64,000 nucleotides of DNA from the NCBI RefSeq assembly GCF_000333035.1, contig NZ_BANU01000010.1:62001-126000 (forward strand). The letters run 5' to 3'. Shown here in pieces: positions 17,262 to 26,816 of this stretch. Under the pieces are notes generated by a model. That model was not told the DNA's origin. It saw only the letters and a list, made by a program, of their open reading frames with translations, and made no database searches. Each line of letters begins with the position of its first letter. Position 1 is the first letter of the stretch. Source of the stretch: Gordonia sihwensis NBRC 108236. Its GTDB lineage: Bacteria > Actinomycetota > Actinomycetes > Mycobacteriales > Mycobacteriaceae. Both the position numbers and the translations under genes were made by a program.

Positions 17262-18622
17262 AGCTCGACGACCATCGAGTCGACGTCGGCGGGCTCGCGC
17301 AGACCGGCCTCCTCGGCGGGGTGGCCGATGGCGACGGCCCCGAGGGGCTGCCAGTGGGACGGCAGGTCGAGCTCGCGTCGCACCACCTCTGCGGCGAAGA
17401 TCGTCGACCCCACCCAACAGCTGCCGATGTCGCGGACCGACAGGGCCACCAGCAGTCCCGCCACGGCGGCCCCGCCGGCGACGGTGAACATGGTCTTCTC
17501 GCACGCATTGCGCCGTGCGTCCGGGTACTCGTGCATACCGTCGCCGGTGACCACGGGAATCACGAGTTCGGGCGCGTCGTACAGGATCTGGCCGCGCCGA
17601 ATGCGCTTGGCCGTCGATTCCGGCGTCTTTCGGTCCGCGGTCAGATCGGCGCGCCAGGCTTCGGCCATCGCATCGAGCAGGCGACGCCGGCGATCGTCGT
17701 CGCGGATCCACAGGAAGCGGATCGGATGCGTGTGATGAGGGGCGGGCGCCGTCAGCGCCTCGGCGAACGCGGCCCGCATCGACTCCTCGGCGACTTCCCG
17801 TTCGGCGAACCGCCGGATCGACCGGCGGGTCAGCAGAGCCTGCCGACGTCCGAGGGCGACTGCCTCTTCGACACCGAGCCGGAACATGTCGTCGTCGAGA
17901 TCCCGGACCAGGTCGCGCGCGCCGGTGCCGTCGTCGACCGGCGTCATGCCGCGCACCACCGCCACCGGCACTCCGTCGAGTTTGCCCTTGACCAGGTCGG
18001 CGGCCGCCGCGAGTTCGTCGGCGACGGCGATGTCGGTCACCTGGAGGGTGTTGCCGTAGGGGTCGACGACCCCGTCGTAGCCGTGGCTGACGGCGATGCC
18101 CGAGGCGCCGATCGCGACGTCGGTCTGACCGGTCCGCCAGGCACGGCCCATCGTGTCGGTGACGATGACGGCGACCCGGAGCCCGAATTCGTCGGCCAGA
18201 CGCGCCCGCAGCCGGGCGGCACTGGCGTCCGGATCCAGGGGCAGCAGCGCGATCTGATCGGTGCGGACATTGGACCCGTCGACGCCGGCGGCCGCCTGCA
18301 CGAGACCGTTGCGGTTCGCGGTGATGAGCGTGCGGTTGCGTCGAGCCACGACGCGCACCGTCTCGTCGTCGATCAGCCTGCGGCGGAAGGCGTCGCGTTC
18401 CTCGGGGTCGGTGGGCGCGGCGACCATCCGCCCCTCGGTCTTGGAGAACACCTTGCTGGTGACGACCAGCACGTCGTCGTCGACGATCCATGGTGCGGCG
18501 GCGACGATCTCGGCTGCGAGATCGCTTCCGGGCCCGAACTCGCCCAGACCGGTGACGGGAAGGATCTGCAGCCCGGCGGCCGCGCGGTGGTCGGGCGTGC
18601 GCGAAGGCTCCGCGCCGGTCAC
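17258..18622 (-). CDS. fbiB: Coenzyme F420 ligase/FMN-dependent reductase FbiB
   Basis: Bifunctional F420 enzyme of 454 aa. The N-terminal domain (about 1-245) is the CofE-type F420-0:gamma-glutamyl ligase ([34 protein letters not shown]). The C-terminal domain is a nitroreductase-like FMN-binding domain ([30 protein letters not shown]) that reduces dehydro-F420-0. It adds the oligoglutamate tail and completes the cofactor. GTG start within the fbiA stop (4-bp overlap); GTG start of the NUDIX gene within its own stop. Corresponds to Rv3262. Confidence 0.96.
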   Translation of the reverse strand: MTGAEPSRTPDHRAAAGLQILPVTGLGEFGPGSDLAAEIVAAAPWIVDDDVLVVTSKVFSKTEGRMVAAPTDPEERDAFRRRLIDDETVRVVARRNRTLITANRNGLVQAAAGVDGSNVRTDQIALLPLDPDASAARLRARLADEFGLRVAVIVTDTMGRAWRTGQTDVAIGASGIAVSHGYDGVVDPYGNTLQVTDIAVADELAAAADLVKGKLDGVPVAVVRGMTPVDDGTGARDLVRDLDDDMFRLGVEEAVALGRRQALLTRRSIRRFAEREVAEESMRAAFAEALTAPAPHHTHPIRFLWIRDDDRRRRLLDAMAEAWRADLTADRKTPESTAKRIRRGQILYDAPELVIPVVTGDGMHEYPDARRNACEKTMFTVAGGAAVAGLLVALSVRDIGSCWVGSTIFAAEVVRRELDLPSHWQPLGAVAIGHPAEEAGLREPADVDSMVVEL

Positions 18623-19623
18623 GGCGTCTGCACTCCGACGAGGGCGCACGCGGCGCGGATCATCTCGGCGGTGGCCGCCGGATCGGTCATCAGCAACGGC
18701 GCCGACCCGACGGCGATGCCGTCGACGTGCGCCTCGTCGCCCTCGGCGATGAGCCAGCCGTCCAGGATGCCGTTGCCCGCGCGGGCGCCGAAGTGCTCGG
18801 CGATGCCTTGGGCCGAGGTCTCCACGCCGATCACCGACAGACAGCGGTCGGCCATCCCGCGCAGCGGCTTGTCGTCGATCACCGGGCTGATGCCGACCAC
18901 CGGGGCCGACGTGGTGCGCAATGCGCCGCGGATGCCGGTGACCGAGGTGATGGCGCCGATGCTGACCACCGGGTTGCTCGGCGCCAGCAGGACGACGTCG
19001 GCCTCGGCGATCGCCTCCAGCACACCCGGCCCGGGCTTCACCTCGTCGAGACCCACCTGGGCGAACCCGTGGGTGGGAACCTGGGCGCGGTGGCGCACCC
19101 ACCACTCCTGGAAGTGGATCGCGACCCGCTCGCCGTCCTGTCCGCCGGGCTTGTCGATCACGACGTGCGTCTCGTGGCGTTGGTCGGTGGCGGGGAGCAG
19201 TTCCACGCCGGGCTGCCACCGACGGCACAGGGCGGCGGTGACGTCGGAGAGAGGGAATCCGGCTTCGAGCATCTGGGTCCGGATCAGGTGGGTCGCCAGA
19301 TCACGGTCGCCCAGGCCGAACCAGTCGGGGTCGGCGCCGTAGGCGGCCAGTTCCTCTTTGGCGTTCCACGTCTCGTTCCTGTGCCCCCAGCCGCGCTCGG
19401 GGTCGATGCCCCCGCCGAGGGTGTACATGCACGTGTCGAGGTCCGGGCAGATCCGGACGCCGTGCATCCAGGCGTCGTCGCCCACGTTCACCACGGCCGT
19501 CACCGTGTGCGGCGTCGCCGGATCATCGGGGAGCCGGGGGAACGGGGTGCGTCCGAACAGTTCGCGTGCGCCCTGGAGAAAACGGGCGCCGCCGACGCCG
19601 CCTACGAGTACCGTCACCTTCAC
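18619..19623 (-). CDS. fbiA: Phosphoenolpyruvyl/2-phospholactate transferase FbiA
   Basis: Transfers the activated phosphoenolpyruvate (or lactate) guanylyl moiety to FO to make (dehydro)F420-0; 334 aa, CofD family, equal to Rv3261. The N-terminal motif [16 protein letters not shown] binds the substrate. [20 protein letters not shown] carries metal-binding Asp, and [12 protein letters not shown] is a family signature. GTG at 19623 is used because it gives the standard N-terminus; longer ORF upstream is not conserved-looking. Divergent from whiB2. Confidence 0.96.
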   Translation of the reverse strand: MKVTVLVGGVGGARFLQGARELFGRTPFPRLPDDPATPHTVTAVVNVGDDAWMHGVRICPDLDTCMYTLGGGIDPERGWGHRNETWNAKEELAAYGADPDWFGLGDRDLATHLIRTQMLEAGFPLSDVTAALCRRWQPGVELLPATDQRHETHVVIDKPGGQDGERVAIHFQEWWVRHRAQVPTHGFAQVGLDEVKPGPGVLEAIAEADVVLLAPSNPVVSIGAITSVTGIRGALRTTSAPVVGISPVIDDKPLRGMADRCLSVIGVETSAQGIAEHFGARAGNGILDGWLIAEGDEAHVDGIAVGSAPLLMTDPAATAEMIRAACALVGVQTP

Positions 19624-19902
19624 AGACGTCCACTGTAATGACCGCACGCGCGGTTCCGCGCGGCGGCGACACCCTGACGGCGCGACACGCCGTAGGACTA
19701 TGTCATTCACCTGGTAGGCGCGGTTTTGTCCGACCTCGGTGATAGAAATGAATCTTCGCCTTCCGCTTGACCGCGGCGGTACTCAGCGTGTCTAATCACA
19801 ACAGTGTCATTTGAATCGTCGGGGGACATTCTTCAGGCACATCGACCGGATCGCCGATCCGGTCGCGGGGTGGAATCAAGTCTGCGAGCTGGGAGGTGCC
19901 GG

Positions 19903-20250
19903 ATGACTTTGGATACGGGCGATGGTGCTGACCCGATCAGTGAGATCAGCGCGATTGAGATCAGTGAAGTCCACGCGAACCGCCATCTGTCGGTGGTAGC
20001 GAACGAATTCGAGGAACTGTTCGACGCCGTCGAGGAGCAGTGGCAGGACCGTGCGCTCTGCGCACAGACCGACCCTGAGGCGTTCTTCCCGGAGAAGGGC
20101 GGTTCGACGCGCGAGGCCAAGCGCATCTGCCAGGGCTGTGAGGTCAAGGCGGAGTGCCTGGAGTACGCGCTGCACAACGATGAGCGTTTCGGAATCTGGG
20201 GCGGTCTCTCCGAGCGCGAGCGACGCCGTCTGAAGCGTGGAATCATCTGA
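19903..20250 (+). CDS. whiB2: WhiB2-type iron-sulfur transcription factor
   Basis: WhiB-like 4Fe-4S protein controlling septation genes in actinobacteria. Four cysteines are seen: Cys in RALCAQTD, then ICQGCEVKAECLEYA, i.e. C-Xn-C-X2-C-X5-C. The GIWGG turn follows (FGIWGGLSERERRRL), then a basic C-terminus for DNA binding. The ATG at 19903 (115 aa) follows GGGAGG at a good distance; a GTG at 19804 would extend the protein by 33 residues and is less likely. Gene neighbours (fbiA, metallopeptidase, DUF3499) match the whiB2 locus Rv3258-Rv3262. Confidence 0.93.
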   Translation: MTLDTGDGADPISEISAIEISEVHANRHLSVVANEFEELFDAVEEQWQDRALCAQTDPEAFFPEKGGSTREAKRICQGCEVKAECLEYALHNDERFGIWGGLSERERRRLKRGII

Positions 20251-20282
20251 CGTCGTGATCGTCTGACGTCGTACGCCCCTGG

Positions 20283-20331
20283 CCGACCCCTCTCGTATCG
20301 GATCCTCCCGCCGATCGCGACGAGGGGTCGG
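20283..20331. terminator. Possible bidirectional terminator
   Basis: Inverted repeat CCGACCCCTC (20283-20292) with GAGGGGTCGG (20322-20331), loop 29 nt, between convergent whiB2 and the metallopeptidase-like gene. No T-run follows; the long loop lowers certainty. Confidence 0.45.
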
Positions 20332-20370
20332 GGCGTCTCCGGCGGCGTGCTCGCCGGCGTCAGCCCCCGT

Positions 20371-20880
20371 TCAGTCCTCGTCGGGGCCGTCCTCGACGGT
20401 CTCCTCGTCCAATCCCAGATAGGTCGCGACCTGCTCGATGAGCACCTCGCGCAGGATCTCGGGCAGTTCCTCGGCGTCATGCGCACGGAGTTCGAGCGGG
20501 CGCCGGAACAGGATGATCTGCGCCCGGGTGGGACGGCCGGCCACGTCGATGCCGGCCGGGATCAGCCGGGCCAGCGGCACCTGGCCGTCGGCGGTCACCT
20601 CGTCCGGCCATTCCACGGGGCCGTCTCCGCGCGGGAGCATCCGCGGGATGTCGTCCACAGCGACGTCCAGCCCGGTCAGGTGGGCATGCCACCGGCTGTC
20701 GATCTCGGCGAAGGCCTCCACCGCCGCGGCGTCGAACAGGTCGGCGCGCGTGCGGTGTCCCGGCATCGAACTCGGCATGAGCGGGCCGCGCAGACCGCGG
20801 CCGCGGCGGTCGCGCAAACGGCGGGGAGGAGGCGCGAGCAGGTCGCGACCGGACCGCAGCGGAACGAGTCGATAGCCCAT
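20371..20880 (-). CDS. Metallopeptidase-family (Zincin_1) protein with degenerate active site
   Basis: 169-aa protein of the Rv3259 family, classed with minimal zincin metallopeptidases (PF06262). Where active members have HExxH followed by FGL and acidic residues, this protein has LIEQVATYLGLDEETVED, so HExxH reads EQVAT and both zinc-binding His are missing. It is therefore probably not a protease in the usual sense. The ATG at 20880 is chosen; a GTG 9 bases upstream is possible. It is convergent with whiB2 and divergent from the DUF3499 gene. Confidence 0.85.
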   Translation of the reverse strand: MGYRLVPLRSGRDLLAPPPRRLRDRRGRGLRGPLMPSSMPGHRTRADLFDAAAVEAFAEIDSRWHAHLTGLDVAVDDIPRMLPRGDGPVEWPDEVTADGQVPLARLIPAGIDVAGRPTRAQIILFRRPLELRAHDAEELPEILREVLIEQVATYLGLDEETVEDGPDED

Positions 20881-21005
20881 ACCGCACACCTTAGTGTCCC
20901 GGCTCCGCACGGCCGGCGCGTCGCTCGTGGGCACGTCGACCGGGTCCGCATCGGATGTGCGTGTCGATTGTCCGCGTCCGGCGTCGAGGCGATAGGCTGA
21001 GCGGC

Positions 21006-21428
21006 GTGAGTGTCCCTCGTCAGTGCTGCAGGCCCGGCTGTTCGCGTATCGCCGTGGCGACCCTGACGTTCGTCTACGCCGAGTCGACCGCCGTCATCGG
21101 CCCGCTGTCGGCGTCCGACGAACCCCACTCGTGGGACCTGTGCTCCCAGCACGCCGATCGGATCACCGTGCCGGTCGGGTGGGAGATGATGCGGAGCGAG
21201 CGCGGGTTCGCGCAGCCCGCCGAGGACCAGGAGCTCACGGCACTGGCCGAGGCGGTACGTGAGGCCACCGCCACCTCGCCCCGCGTGGGTTTTCTCGCCC
21301 ATGCCGAGTTCGACGACACACCCCGCGGCAGGCACCGCGCACAGCAGCGGTCGGCAGCCACCCCCGCGGCGACGCCGCGGCCGGGCCGTCGCGGTCATCT
21401 GCGGGTACTGCCCGACCCGGTCGACTGA
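21006..21428 (+). CDS. DUF3499 family protein
   Basis: 140-aa protein matching the actinobacterial DUF3499 family (Rv3258c). The N-terminus has a Cys pair region QCCRPGCSR and, about 45 residues on, WDLCSQHADRI, a probable zinc-ribbon. The rest is low-complexity Pro/Arg-rich. Function is unknown; the family is almost always next to whiB2, manB/manA and a SIS-like protein, hinting at cell-envelope regulation. GTG start. Confidence 0.88.
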   Translation: MSVPRQCCRPGCSRIAVATLTFVYAESTAVIGPLSASDEPHSWDLCSQHADRITVPVGWEMMRSERGFAQPAEDQELTALAEAVREATATSPRVGFLAHAEFDDTPRGRHRAQQRSAATPAATPRPGRRGHLRVLPDPVD

Positions 21429-21493
21429 GCTTCGCGCGACCACGATCACGCTCGCGACCGCTTTCCGGCCGGGCGAATACTAGGCTGTGATTC

Positions 21494-22621
21494 ATGTCTG
21501 CGTTGACTACTGACCTCGACGACGTCGACGGTCTGCTCGCCGCCGACCGCGATGGTCTGCTGCGGGCCGCCGCCATGGCGGGTGCGCAGGTGCGAGCGGT
21601 GTCCCAGGCGCAGTCGGAGGGCGCGCTGGCACGGCTCGCCGACCTGCGACCGCGCGCTGTCGTCGTGGTCACGGGAGCGTCGGCCACCGCTCGGCGCGCC
21701 ACCGATCTGGTGGTGGCGACCGTCGCGGCCCGTTTCGACGTGCCCCTGGTCAGCGTGCCGACTCTGCCCGGCTGGATCGGTCCGCTCGACGTGGTCGTGA
21801 TCGCCGGGCACGACGCGGGCGATCCCGCACTCGCCGACGCCGCGGTGCGTGCGCTGCGCCGACGCGCCGAACTCGTCACCGTCGTACCGGTGGAAGGGCC
21901 GCTCCGCGAGGCGATCGGTGCCCAGCCGATCGTCGACCTGTCGCCTCGGCTCGTCGTCGATCCGCGCTTCGGCTTCTGCCATTTCGTCGCGGCGCTGACC
22001 GCGGTGTGCGTCGCCTTGTCCGCCGTCCGGTTCGCGCCTGCTCCCCCCGATCTCGCCGATCTCGCCGACCGGTTGGACGGGGAGGCCGCAGCTGACCATC
22101 CGGGCCAGGAGAGCTTTCACAATCAGGCCAAGCTCCTGGCCATGCGTGTCGCGGACCGGTCGGTGGTGTGGGCCGGTGACACGCCCGGGGCGAACGCCGT
22201 CGCCGCTCATGCGTCGGCGGTCGCCTTCAGCGTCGCGGGCACGGTGTCGAGCGCCGCGTCGGAGACCGTTCTGGCAACCGGGCTGCTCGACGGCTCGAAC
22301 CGTCCGGCACCGGTCGACGACATCTTCTACGACCCGGAGATCGACCCGCCGCGGTCGGCCGCGATCCGCGGGATACTGTTCACCACTGCTTCGCGGCGCT
22401 GGTACGCGCAGCAGCGCAATGCCGGGCGCGCCGAGATCGACGTGCTGGCGGAGCATCCTGCGGGGTCCGACTCGGGCGCCGGGGAACCGGATCAGGGATC
22501 GGTGGCCGCGACGAGCGATCTGTTCGCCGACGCGCCCGCGGATCTGGGGGAGTACCTGGTGCTGGCGCTGCGCGTGGAACTCGCGGCGGTGTTCGTTCGA
22601 TTGATGGGAGAAGCGGCCTGA
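21494..22621 (+). CDS. SIS/TobH-like protein, bifunctional PGI/PMI-related (Rv3256c-like)
   Basis: 375-aa protein related to Rv3256c. It shows a SIS-like nucleotide-sugar phosphate fold: RPRAVVVVTGASATARRATD near residues 50-75, VVIAGHDAGDPALADAAV, and a C-terminal isomerase-like region. The family is annotated as TobH or bifunctional phosphoglucose/phosphomannose isomerase-like, but substrate is not proven. It precedes manA with a 1-bp stop/start overlap (TGATG), so the two are coupled. In M. tuberculosis a phosphomannomutase gene (Rv3257c) lies between DUF3499 and this gene; it is not here. Confidence 0.85.
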   Translation: MSALTTDLDDVDGLLAADRDGLLRAAAMAGAQVRAVSQAQSEGALARLADLRPRAVVVVTGASATARRATDLVVATVAARFDVPLVSVPTLPGWIGPLDVVVIAGHDAGDPALADAAVRALRRRAELVTVVPVEGPLREAIGAQPIVDLSPRLVVDPRFGFCHFVAALTAVCVALSAVRFAPAPPDLADLADRLDGEAAADHPGQESFHNQAKLLAMRVADRSVVWAGDTPGANAVAAHASAVAFSVAGTVSSAASETVLATGLLDGSNRPAPVDDIFYDPEIDPPRSAAIRGILFTTASRRWYAQQRNAGRAEIDVLAEHPAGSDSGAGEPDQGSVAATSDLFADAPADLGEYLVLALRVELAAVFVRLMGEAA

Positions 22622-23865
22622 TGAAGCTGCTGGCTGGAGTGGTGCGGCCGTATGCGTGGGGATCGCGTACCGCACTCGCCGAGTTGCGCGGCACGCCGAG
22701 TCCTTCGCCGCACCCCGAGGCCGAACTCTGGTTCGGTGCGCATCCGGCTTCGCCCGCGCGGATCTGCGGCGAGGTGGAGGGTCCGCAGGACCTGCTCGGC
22801 GTGATCGAGGCCGATCCGGTGCGCGAGCTCGGCGCCGAGACCGCCGACCAGTTCGGTTCCCGCCTGCCGTACCTGCTGAAGATCCTCGCGGCCCAGGAGC
22901 CGCTGTCGCTGCAGGCGCACCCGAGTCTCGAGCAGGCAGTCGCCGGCTTCGAACGCGAGAACGCCGCGGGCCTGGCGCTGGACGCGCCCGACCGCAACTA
23001 CCGCGATCCGTCGCACAAACCCGAACTGGTGGTGGCGCTGACGGAGTTCGACGCGCTCGCGGGGTTCCGCGATCCGCACGTCACGGTGGAGATCCTCAAG
23101 GCTCTCGCCGTACCCGCCCTGGATCCCTATCTGGGCATGCTGGTGGAGCAACCGGACGAGACCGGTCTGCGAGCGGTCTTCACCACGTGGCTGACCCTGC
23201 CCGAGGCGGTCATCGGTGCGCTGGTCCCCGAGGTGCTCAACGGCGCGGTGCGCGTCCTGGGCGGGGACGACGACCGCTTCACCCTCGAACTGCGGTCCCT
23301 GCTCGAGCTCGGAGAGGCGTACCCCGGCGATCCGGGCGTGCTCGCGTCGCTGCTGTTGAACCGGATCCGGTTGCAGCCCGGTGAGGGAATCTATCTGTCC
23401 GCGGGCAATCTCCACGCCTACCTGCACGGGATGGCGGTGGAGCTGATGGCGAACTCCGACAACGTGCTGCGCGGCGGGCTCACTCCCAAGCACATCGACG
23501 TCCCGGAACTGCTGCGCGTCCTCGACTTCCATCCGGTGTCGATCGACGCCCTGATGCCTCAGGTGCGGAGCCTCGGGACCGAGCGCGTCTATCTGACCCC
23601 GGCGCCCGAGTTCCGGCTGTCGCGGGTGGAATTGGACGGCACCGGGCTACACGCCGCGCAGTCGATCAGCTTCGAGATGGCGGGTCCGCAGATCCTGGCG
23701 GTGATCTCCGGCCGGGTGGCCGTGGAGGGGAGCGGCGGCGAACTGCTGAAAGCCGGTCCGGGCGATGCGGTCTGGCTGTCGGCGGCCGATCCGGACGTGG
23801 TGGTGCGCGCGATCTCGTCCGGTGCCGTCTTCTTCCGTGCGATGGTTCCGGCCCTGCAGCACTGA
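22621..23865 (+). CDS. manA: Mannose-6-phosphate isomerase ManA
   Basis: Type I zinc phosphomannose isomerase of 414 aa; interconverts fructose-6-P and mannose-6-P, feeding GDP-mannose for lipoarabinomannan-like glycans. Visible motifs are PYAWGSRTALAEL at the N-terminus, SLQAHPS with a zinc ligand His, HKPELVVALT, and the signature region GIYLSAGNLHAYLHG. The start codon overlaps the preceding stop by 1 base. Corresponds to Rv3255c. It is convergent with the eccE-like gene 26 bp downstream. Confidence 0.95.
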   Translation: MKLLAGVVRPYAWGSRTALAELRGTPSPSPHPEAELWFGAHPASPARICGEVEGPQDLLGVIEADPVRELGAETADQFGSRLPYLLKILAAQEPLSLQAHPSLEQAVAGFERENAAGLALDAPDRNYRDPSHKPELVVALTEFDALAGFRDPHVTVEILKALAVPALDPYLGMLVEQPDETGLRAVFTTWLTLPEAVIGALVPEVLNGAVRVLGGDDDRFTLELRSLLELGEAYPGDPGVLASLLLNRIRLQPGEGIYLSAGNLHAYLHGMAVELMANSDNVLRGGLTPKHIDVPELLRVLDFHPVSIDALMPQVRSLGTERVYLTPAPEFRLSRVELDGTGLHAAQSISFEMAGPQILAVISGRVAVEGSGGELLKAGPGDAVWLSAADPDVVVRAISSGAVFFRAMVPALQH

Positions 23866-23891
23866 CCGTCCGCGGCTCGACCGCAACGGAG

Positions 23892-25325
23892 TCAGTCGAG
23901 TTCGGTGAGGCTTCGTTCGGCGGCGGTGGAGACCGGGCGCACCGGGACGGTGCAGCCGAGTCCGGATGCGAGGAGGAGTCCGCTGCCGGGATCGTGACGC
24001 AGGGTGGGCTCGCGTCCGCCGCGACCGTCGTCCATGCAGTCGTGCCTGCGCAGCAGGGTCGCGCCGGGCGGAACCTCGTGCCCGCCGGCGCGGGTGTCGT
24101 CGAACAGCACGTGCGGAGCGGTGGGTCCGCGATCGTTGACGGTGATCCACCGCTCGCCGACTGCATCCGCCAATCGCCGCCAGCGCTGGGGAGTGTCGGA
24201 CACGACGGCCACCGACATCCCGATCGCAGCCAGTCGCGCCGCCACTTGTCGTGCGAGCCGGTGGTCGCCGCAGATCGTGCTCGCGGCGACGCCGGGACCG
24301 GCCAGGCGAAGCGCCACGGGCGCGCCGGATGCCGCGGCGCCGACGAGCTGACCGTCACCGGCGCAGGGAACGGCCACCGAGCGGCAGATCTGTTCGGTGG
24401 CGGCCGGCGGCACCGACGCGGCCCCGCTGCCACGAGAACCGCTGCCACGAGAACGGTCGTCTCGACGATCCTCCGGTGGCGCAGCGATCGGCAGACCCGC
24501 GGCGAGCGCGCCGCGGTCGGAGGCGTCGACCGGGACCAGATCGTGACAGCCGTCGCGATCGGAGGCGTGTGCGCCGTTGTCGCGCACCGTCGCGGTCAGC
24601 CGCGGACCGGACCGGTCGGCCGTGAGGCTCAGCGTGACGGTCGTCGACACCGCCTCGCTCGAACCCGGAGCGGCCAGCAGCGCGGACAGCGATTCCGGAG
24701 AGGTCCCGGCCCATCGGTGGGCGGCGAACCGGAATCCGTCGACGTGTGCGCCGAGCACATCGGACGTCGCGCGCTCGACGGGAGCCCCCTCGGTGAGCCG
24801 CATCGTCAGGTCGGTGATCTCGGCAGCCGTCAGCGGACGGGTGGGGATGCCGGAGTCGGCGAGGCGAGCGCGCAGTCGGCGCAGGCACCACAGCGCCGTA
24901 CGCAGCATCCCGGCGGGCCCGTCACCGCGCATCAGGACCGCCTGCGGACAGTCAGCGGGCCGGATTCGGACCACCAGGTGCACGCTGCGGTGGGTGGGAA
25001 TCCGCAGTCCGCCGAGCAGCGTCCGATACGCGCCGGCCGCGATGCCGTCGTCCCAGCTGCGCATGGTGTGACTGACGACGTCGATCGCCCAGGGCGCGGC
25101 GTCGTGGGCCGACATCGCCGAGAGCACTGCGGGCAACAGACGCGGCGGTGTGGCCCGGGGTGTTCCGACCACCACCGGCGCCGGTTCGTCGGGGGCGATC
25201 GCAAGCACCCCGATCAGACTGTCGCCGCAGCGCCGCAGTCCGATGAAACCGTCGTCGGCGGGCACGTCGAACGGTGCCCGGACCTCCCATGGCGCGGTGC
25301 GACGCACCAGCATCCTCGCTTGCAC
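23892..25325 (-). CDS. eccE: Type VII secretion EccE-like protein lacking the N-terminal membrane helices
   Basis: 477-aa protein with the EccE domain in its N-terminal half (GFIGLRRCGDSLIGVLAI, IDVVSHTMRSWDDG, PTRPLTAAEITDL). EccE normally sits in the T7SS membrane complex through two N-terminal helices; here the protein starts directly with the soluble domain and I see no membrane segment. A tandem 15-base repeat near 24430-24460 encodes a repeated SRGSG stretch in a flexible linker. GTG start at 25325 (ATG 25313 possible). Divergent from eccB, 96 bp apart. No eccC, eccD, mycP or esx gene is in the window. Confidence 0.78.
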   Translation of the reverse strand: MQARMLVRRTAPWEVRAPFDVPADDGFIGLRRCGDSLIGVLAIAPDEPAPVVVGTPRATPPRLLPAVLSAMSAHDAAPWAIDVVSHTMRSWDDGIAAGAYRTLLGGLRIPTHRSVHLVVRIRPADCPQAVLMRGDGPAGMLRTALWCLRRLRARLADSGIPTRPLTAAEITDLTMRLTEGAPVERATSDVLGAHVDGFRFAAHRWAGTSPESLSALLAAPGSSEAVSTTVTLSLTADRSGPRLTATVRDNGAHASDRDGCHDLVPVDASDRGALAAGLPIAAPPEDRRDDRSRGSGSRGSGAASVPPAATEQICRSVAVPCAGDGQLVGAAASGAPVALRLAGPGVAASTICGDHRLARQVAARLAAIGMSVAVVSDTPQRWRRLADAVGERWITVNDRGPTAPHVLFDDTRAGGHEVPPGATLLRRHDCMDDGRGGREPTLRHDPGSGLLLASGLGCTVPVRPVSTAAERSLTELD

Positions 25326-25421
25326 TGAGTGCTCCCCCCGAACACGGACTTCGCGAAATCGCCGTGGGACGAGGCTAACCCGCGTCTAACCTCCTTGCGG
25401 GGGAATCGATCGGGGGGATTG

Positions 25422-26816
25422 ATGTCACGTCACATCACGACGCGTGCGCAGATCAGCGGGTACCGCTTCGGGGTGGCTCGGGCCGAACACGCGCTCGTGC
25501 GCCGCGACGTACGGATGACGCACGATCCGATGCGCGCGCAGTCGCGGGCGCTCGTCGCCGGGACGGTGCTGGCGGTCCTGGTGCTCGCCGGCGCGGCGAT
25601 CTACGGATTCGTCCGACCGCAACCCGACGTGCGCGATGCCCAGATCGTGGCCGTCGACGGCGGTGGGATGTACGTGCTGATCGACGGCGTGATGCATCCG
25701 GTGCCGAACGTCGCGTCGGCCCGTCTGATCCTCGGCAGGCCGCTGCCGGTGCGGCGGGTGAGCGAGCGGTCGTTGAGTCGCTTCCCGCGCGGTGCGGCCG
25801 TCGGCATTCCGGACGCACCGGGTGCGCTCGATCGACCGGCGGTGGCCGGACGGTCGACGTGGACCGTCTGCGAGGACGCCGAGGGCAGCGCAGTCGTGGT
25901 CGGCGACCTCGCGTCCGCCGCCGAGACGATCGACGCCGATCTCGTGCAGCACGCGGGAGTCGAATGGCTGCTGTACCGGGACCCGACCGGCAGCGGGACC
26001 TCCGTTCCGGTCCGGGCCCGCGTCGACCGGTCGCGGGTGGAGTTGGTCCGTGCGCTGGGACTGGAGGGGCGCGAGCCCAGGACGGTGGGGGCGGGACTGT
26101 TGAACACCTTCACCGCGCGGCCCGATCTGCGCGTGCCGGAGGTCCCGGATCGCGGGTCACCGGGCGTTCTCGGTCTGCCGGTCGGTTCGGTGGTCGCGAC
26201 CGCCGGCGTCGACGGAACCCTGCGCTATCAGCTGGTTCTCGCCGACGGAGTGCAGCCGCTGTCCGAGCCTGCGGCCGAGATGATGCGACTGACCGACCCG
26301 TCGGCCGCGGACGGAGTACGGCGAGTGGCGCCGGCCGCGGTGGCGGCGCTCACTGTCCGCGAAGTGGTGCCCGTCGCGCATTTTCCGCACGCGGTGCCTC
26401 GGTTCGGCGACCCTCCGTCGGTGCTGTGCCATCGCTGGAGCCACGACACCGAGGGGGCCGCGACGGCGGCGCTTCTCGGAGCGCGCCGACTGCCGGTGCC
26501 CGACGGCGCCAGACCGGTGGTTCTGGCTTCGTCGGACGGTCGGGGACCGGCGCTCGACCGGGTCTATCTGCGGCCGGGGACGGGTGAGCACGTGGTGTTG
26601 ACCGGCGTGGACCCGCGGTCGCCGCGCGCGTCGACGCCGTTCTATGTGAGCGATGCGGGCGTGCGTTACCGGTTGGCGGGCGCGGGGATCGGCGAGATCC
26701 TCGGGTTGCCGGAACCGGTGCGGGCGCCGTGGCCGATGATCGCGCTGCTGCCGTCGGGGCCGGAGCTGAGCCGGGAGGCCGCGGCGGTCACCTCCGACGG
26801 CGTCAGCTCCCGTTGA
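25422..26816 (+). CDS. eccB: Type VII secretion EccB
   Basis: 464-aa EccB, a single-pass core subunit of the T7SS inner-membrane complex with a large periplasmic domain of R1-R4 repeats. The N-terminal family signature is TTRAQISGYRFGVARAEHAL. One transmembrane helix follows at about residues 49-70 (ALVAGTVLAVLVLAGAAIYG). Then the repeat domain with two cysteines (WTVCEDA and VLCHRW) likely to form the conserved disulfide. The ATG at 25422 is chosen for the family N-terminus. Its 3' end overlaps the convergent TetR gene by 14 bp. Confidence 0.92.
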   Translation: MSRHITTRAQISGYRFGVARAEHALVRRDVRMTHDPMRAQSRALVAGTVLAVLVLAGAAIYGFVRPQPDVRDAQIVAVDGGGMYVLIDGVMHPVPNVASARLILGRPLPVRRVSERSLSRFPRGAAVGIPDAPGALDRPAVAGRSTWTVCEDAEGSAVVVGDLASAAETIDADLVQHAGVEWLLYRDPTGSGTSVPVRARVDRSRVELVRALGLEGREPRTVGAGLLNTFTARPDLRVPEVPDRGSPGVLGLPVGSVVATAGVDGTLRYQLVLADGVQPLSEPAAEMMRLTDPSAADGVRRVAPAAVAALTVREVVPVAHFPHAVPRFGDPPSVLCHRWSHDTEGAATAALLGARRLPVPDGARPVVLASSDGRGPALDRVYLRPGTGEHVVLTGVDPRSPRASTPFYVSDAGVRYRLAGAGIGEILGLPEPVRAPWPMIALLPSGPELSREAAAVTSDGVSSR

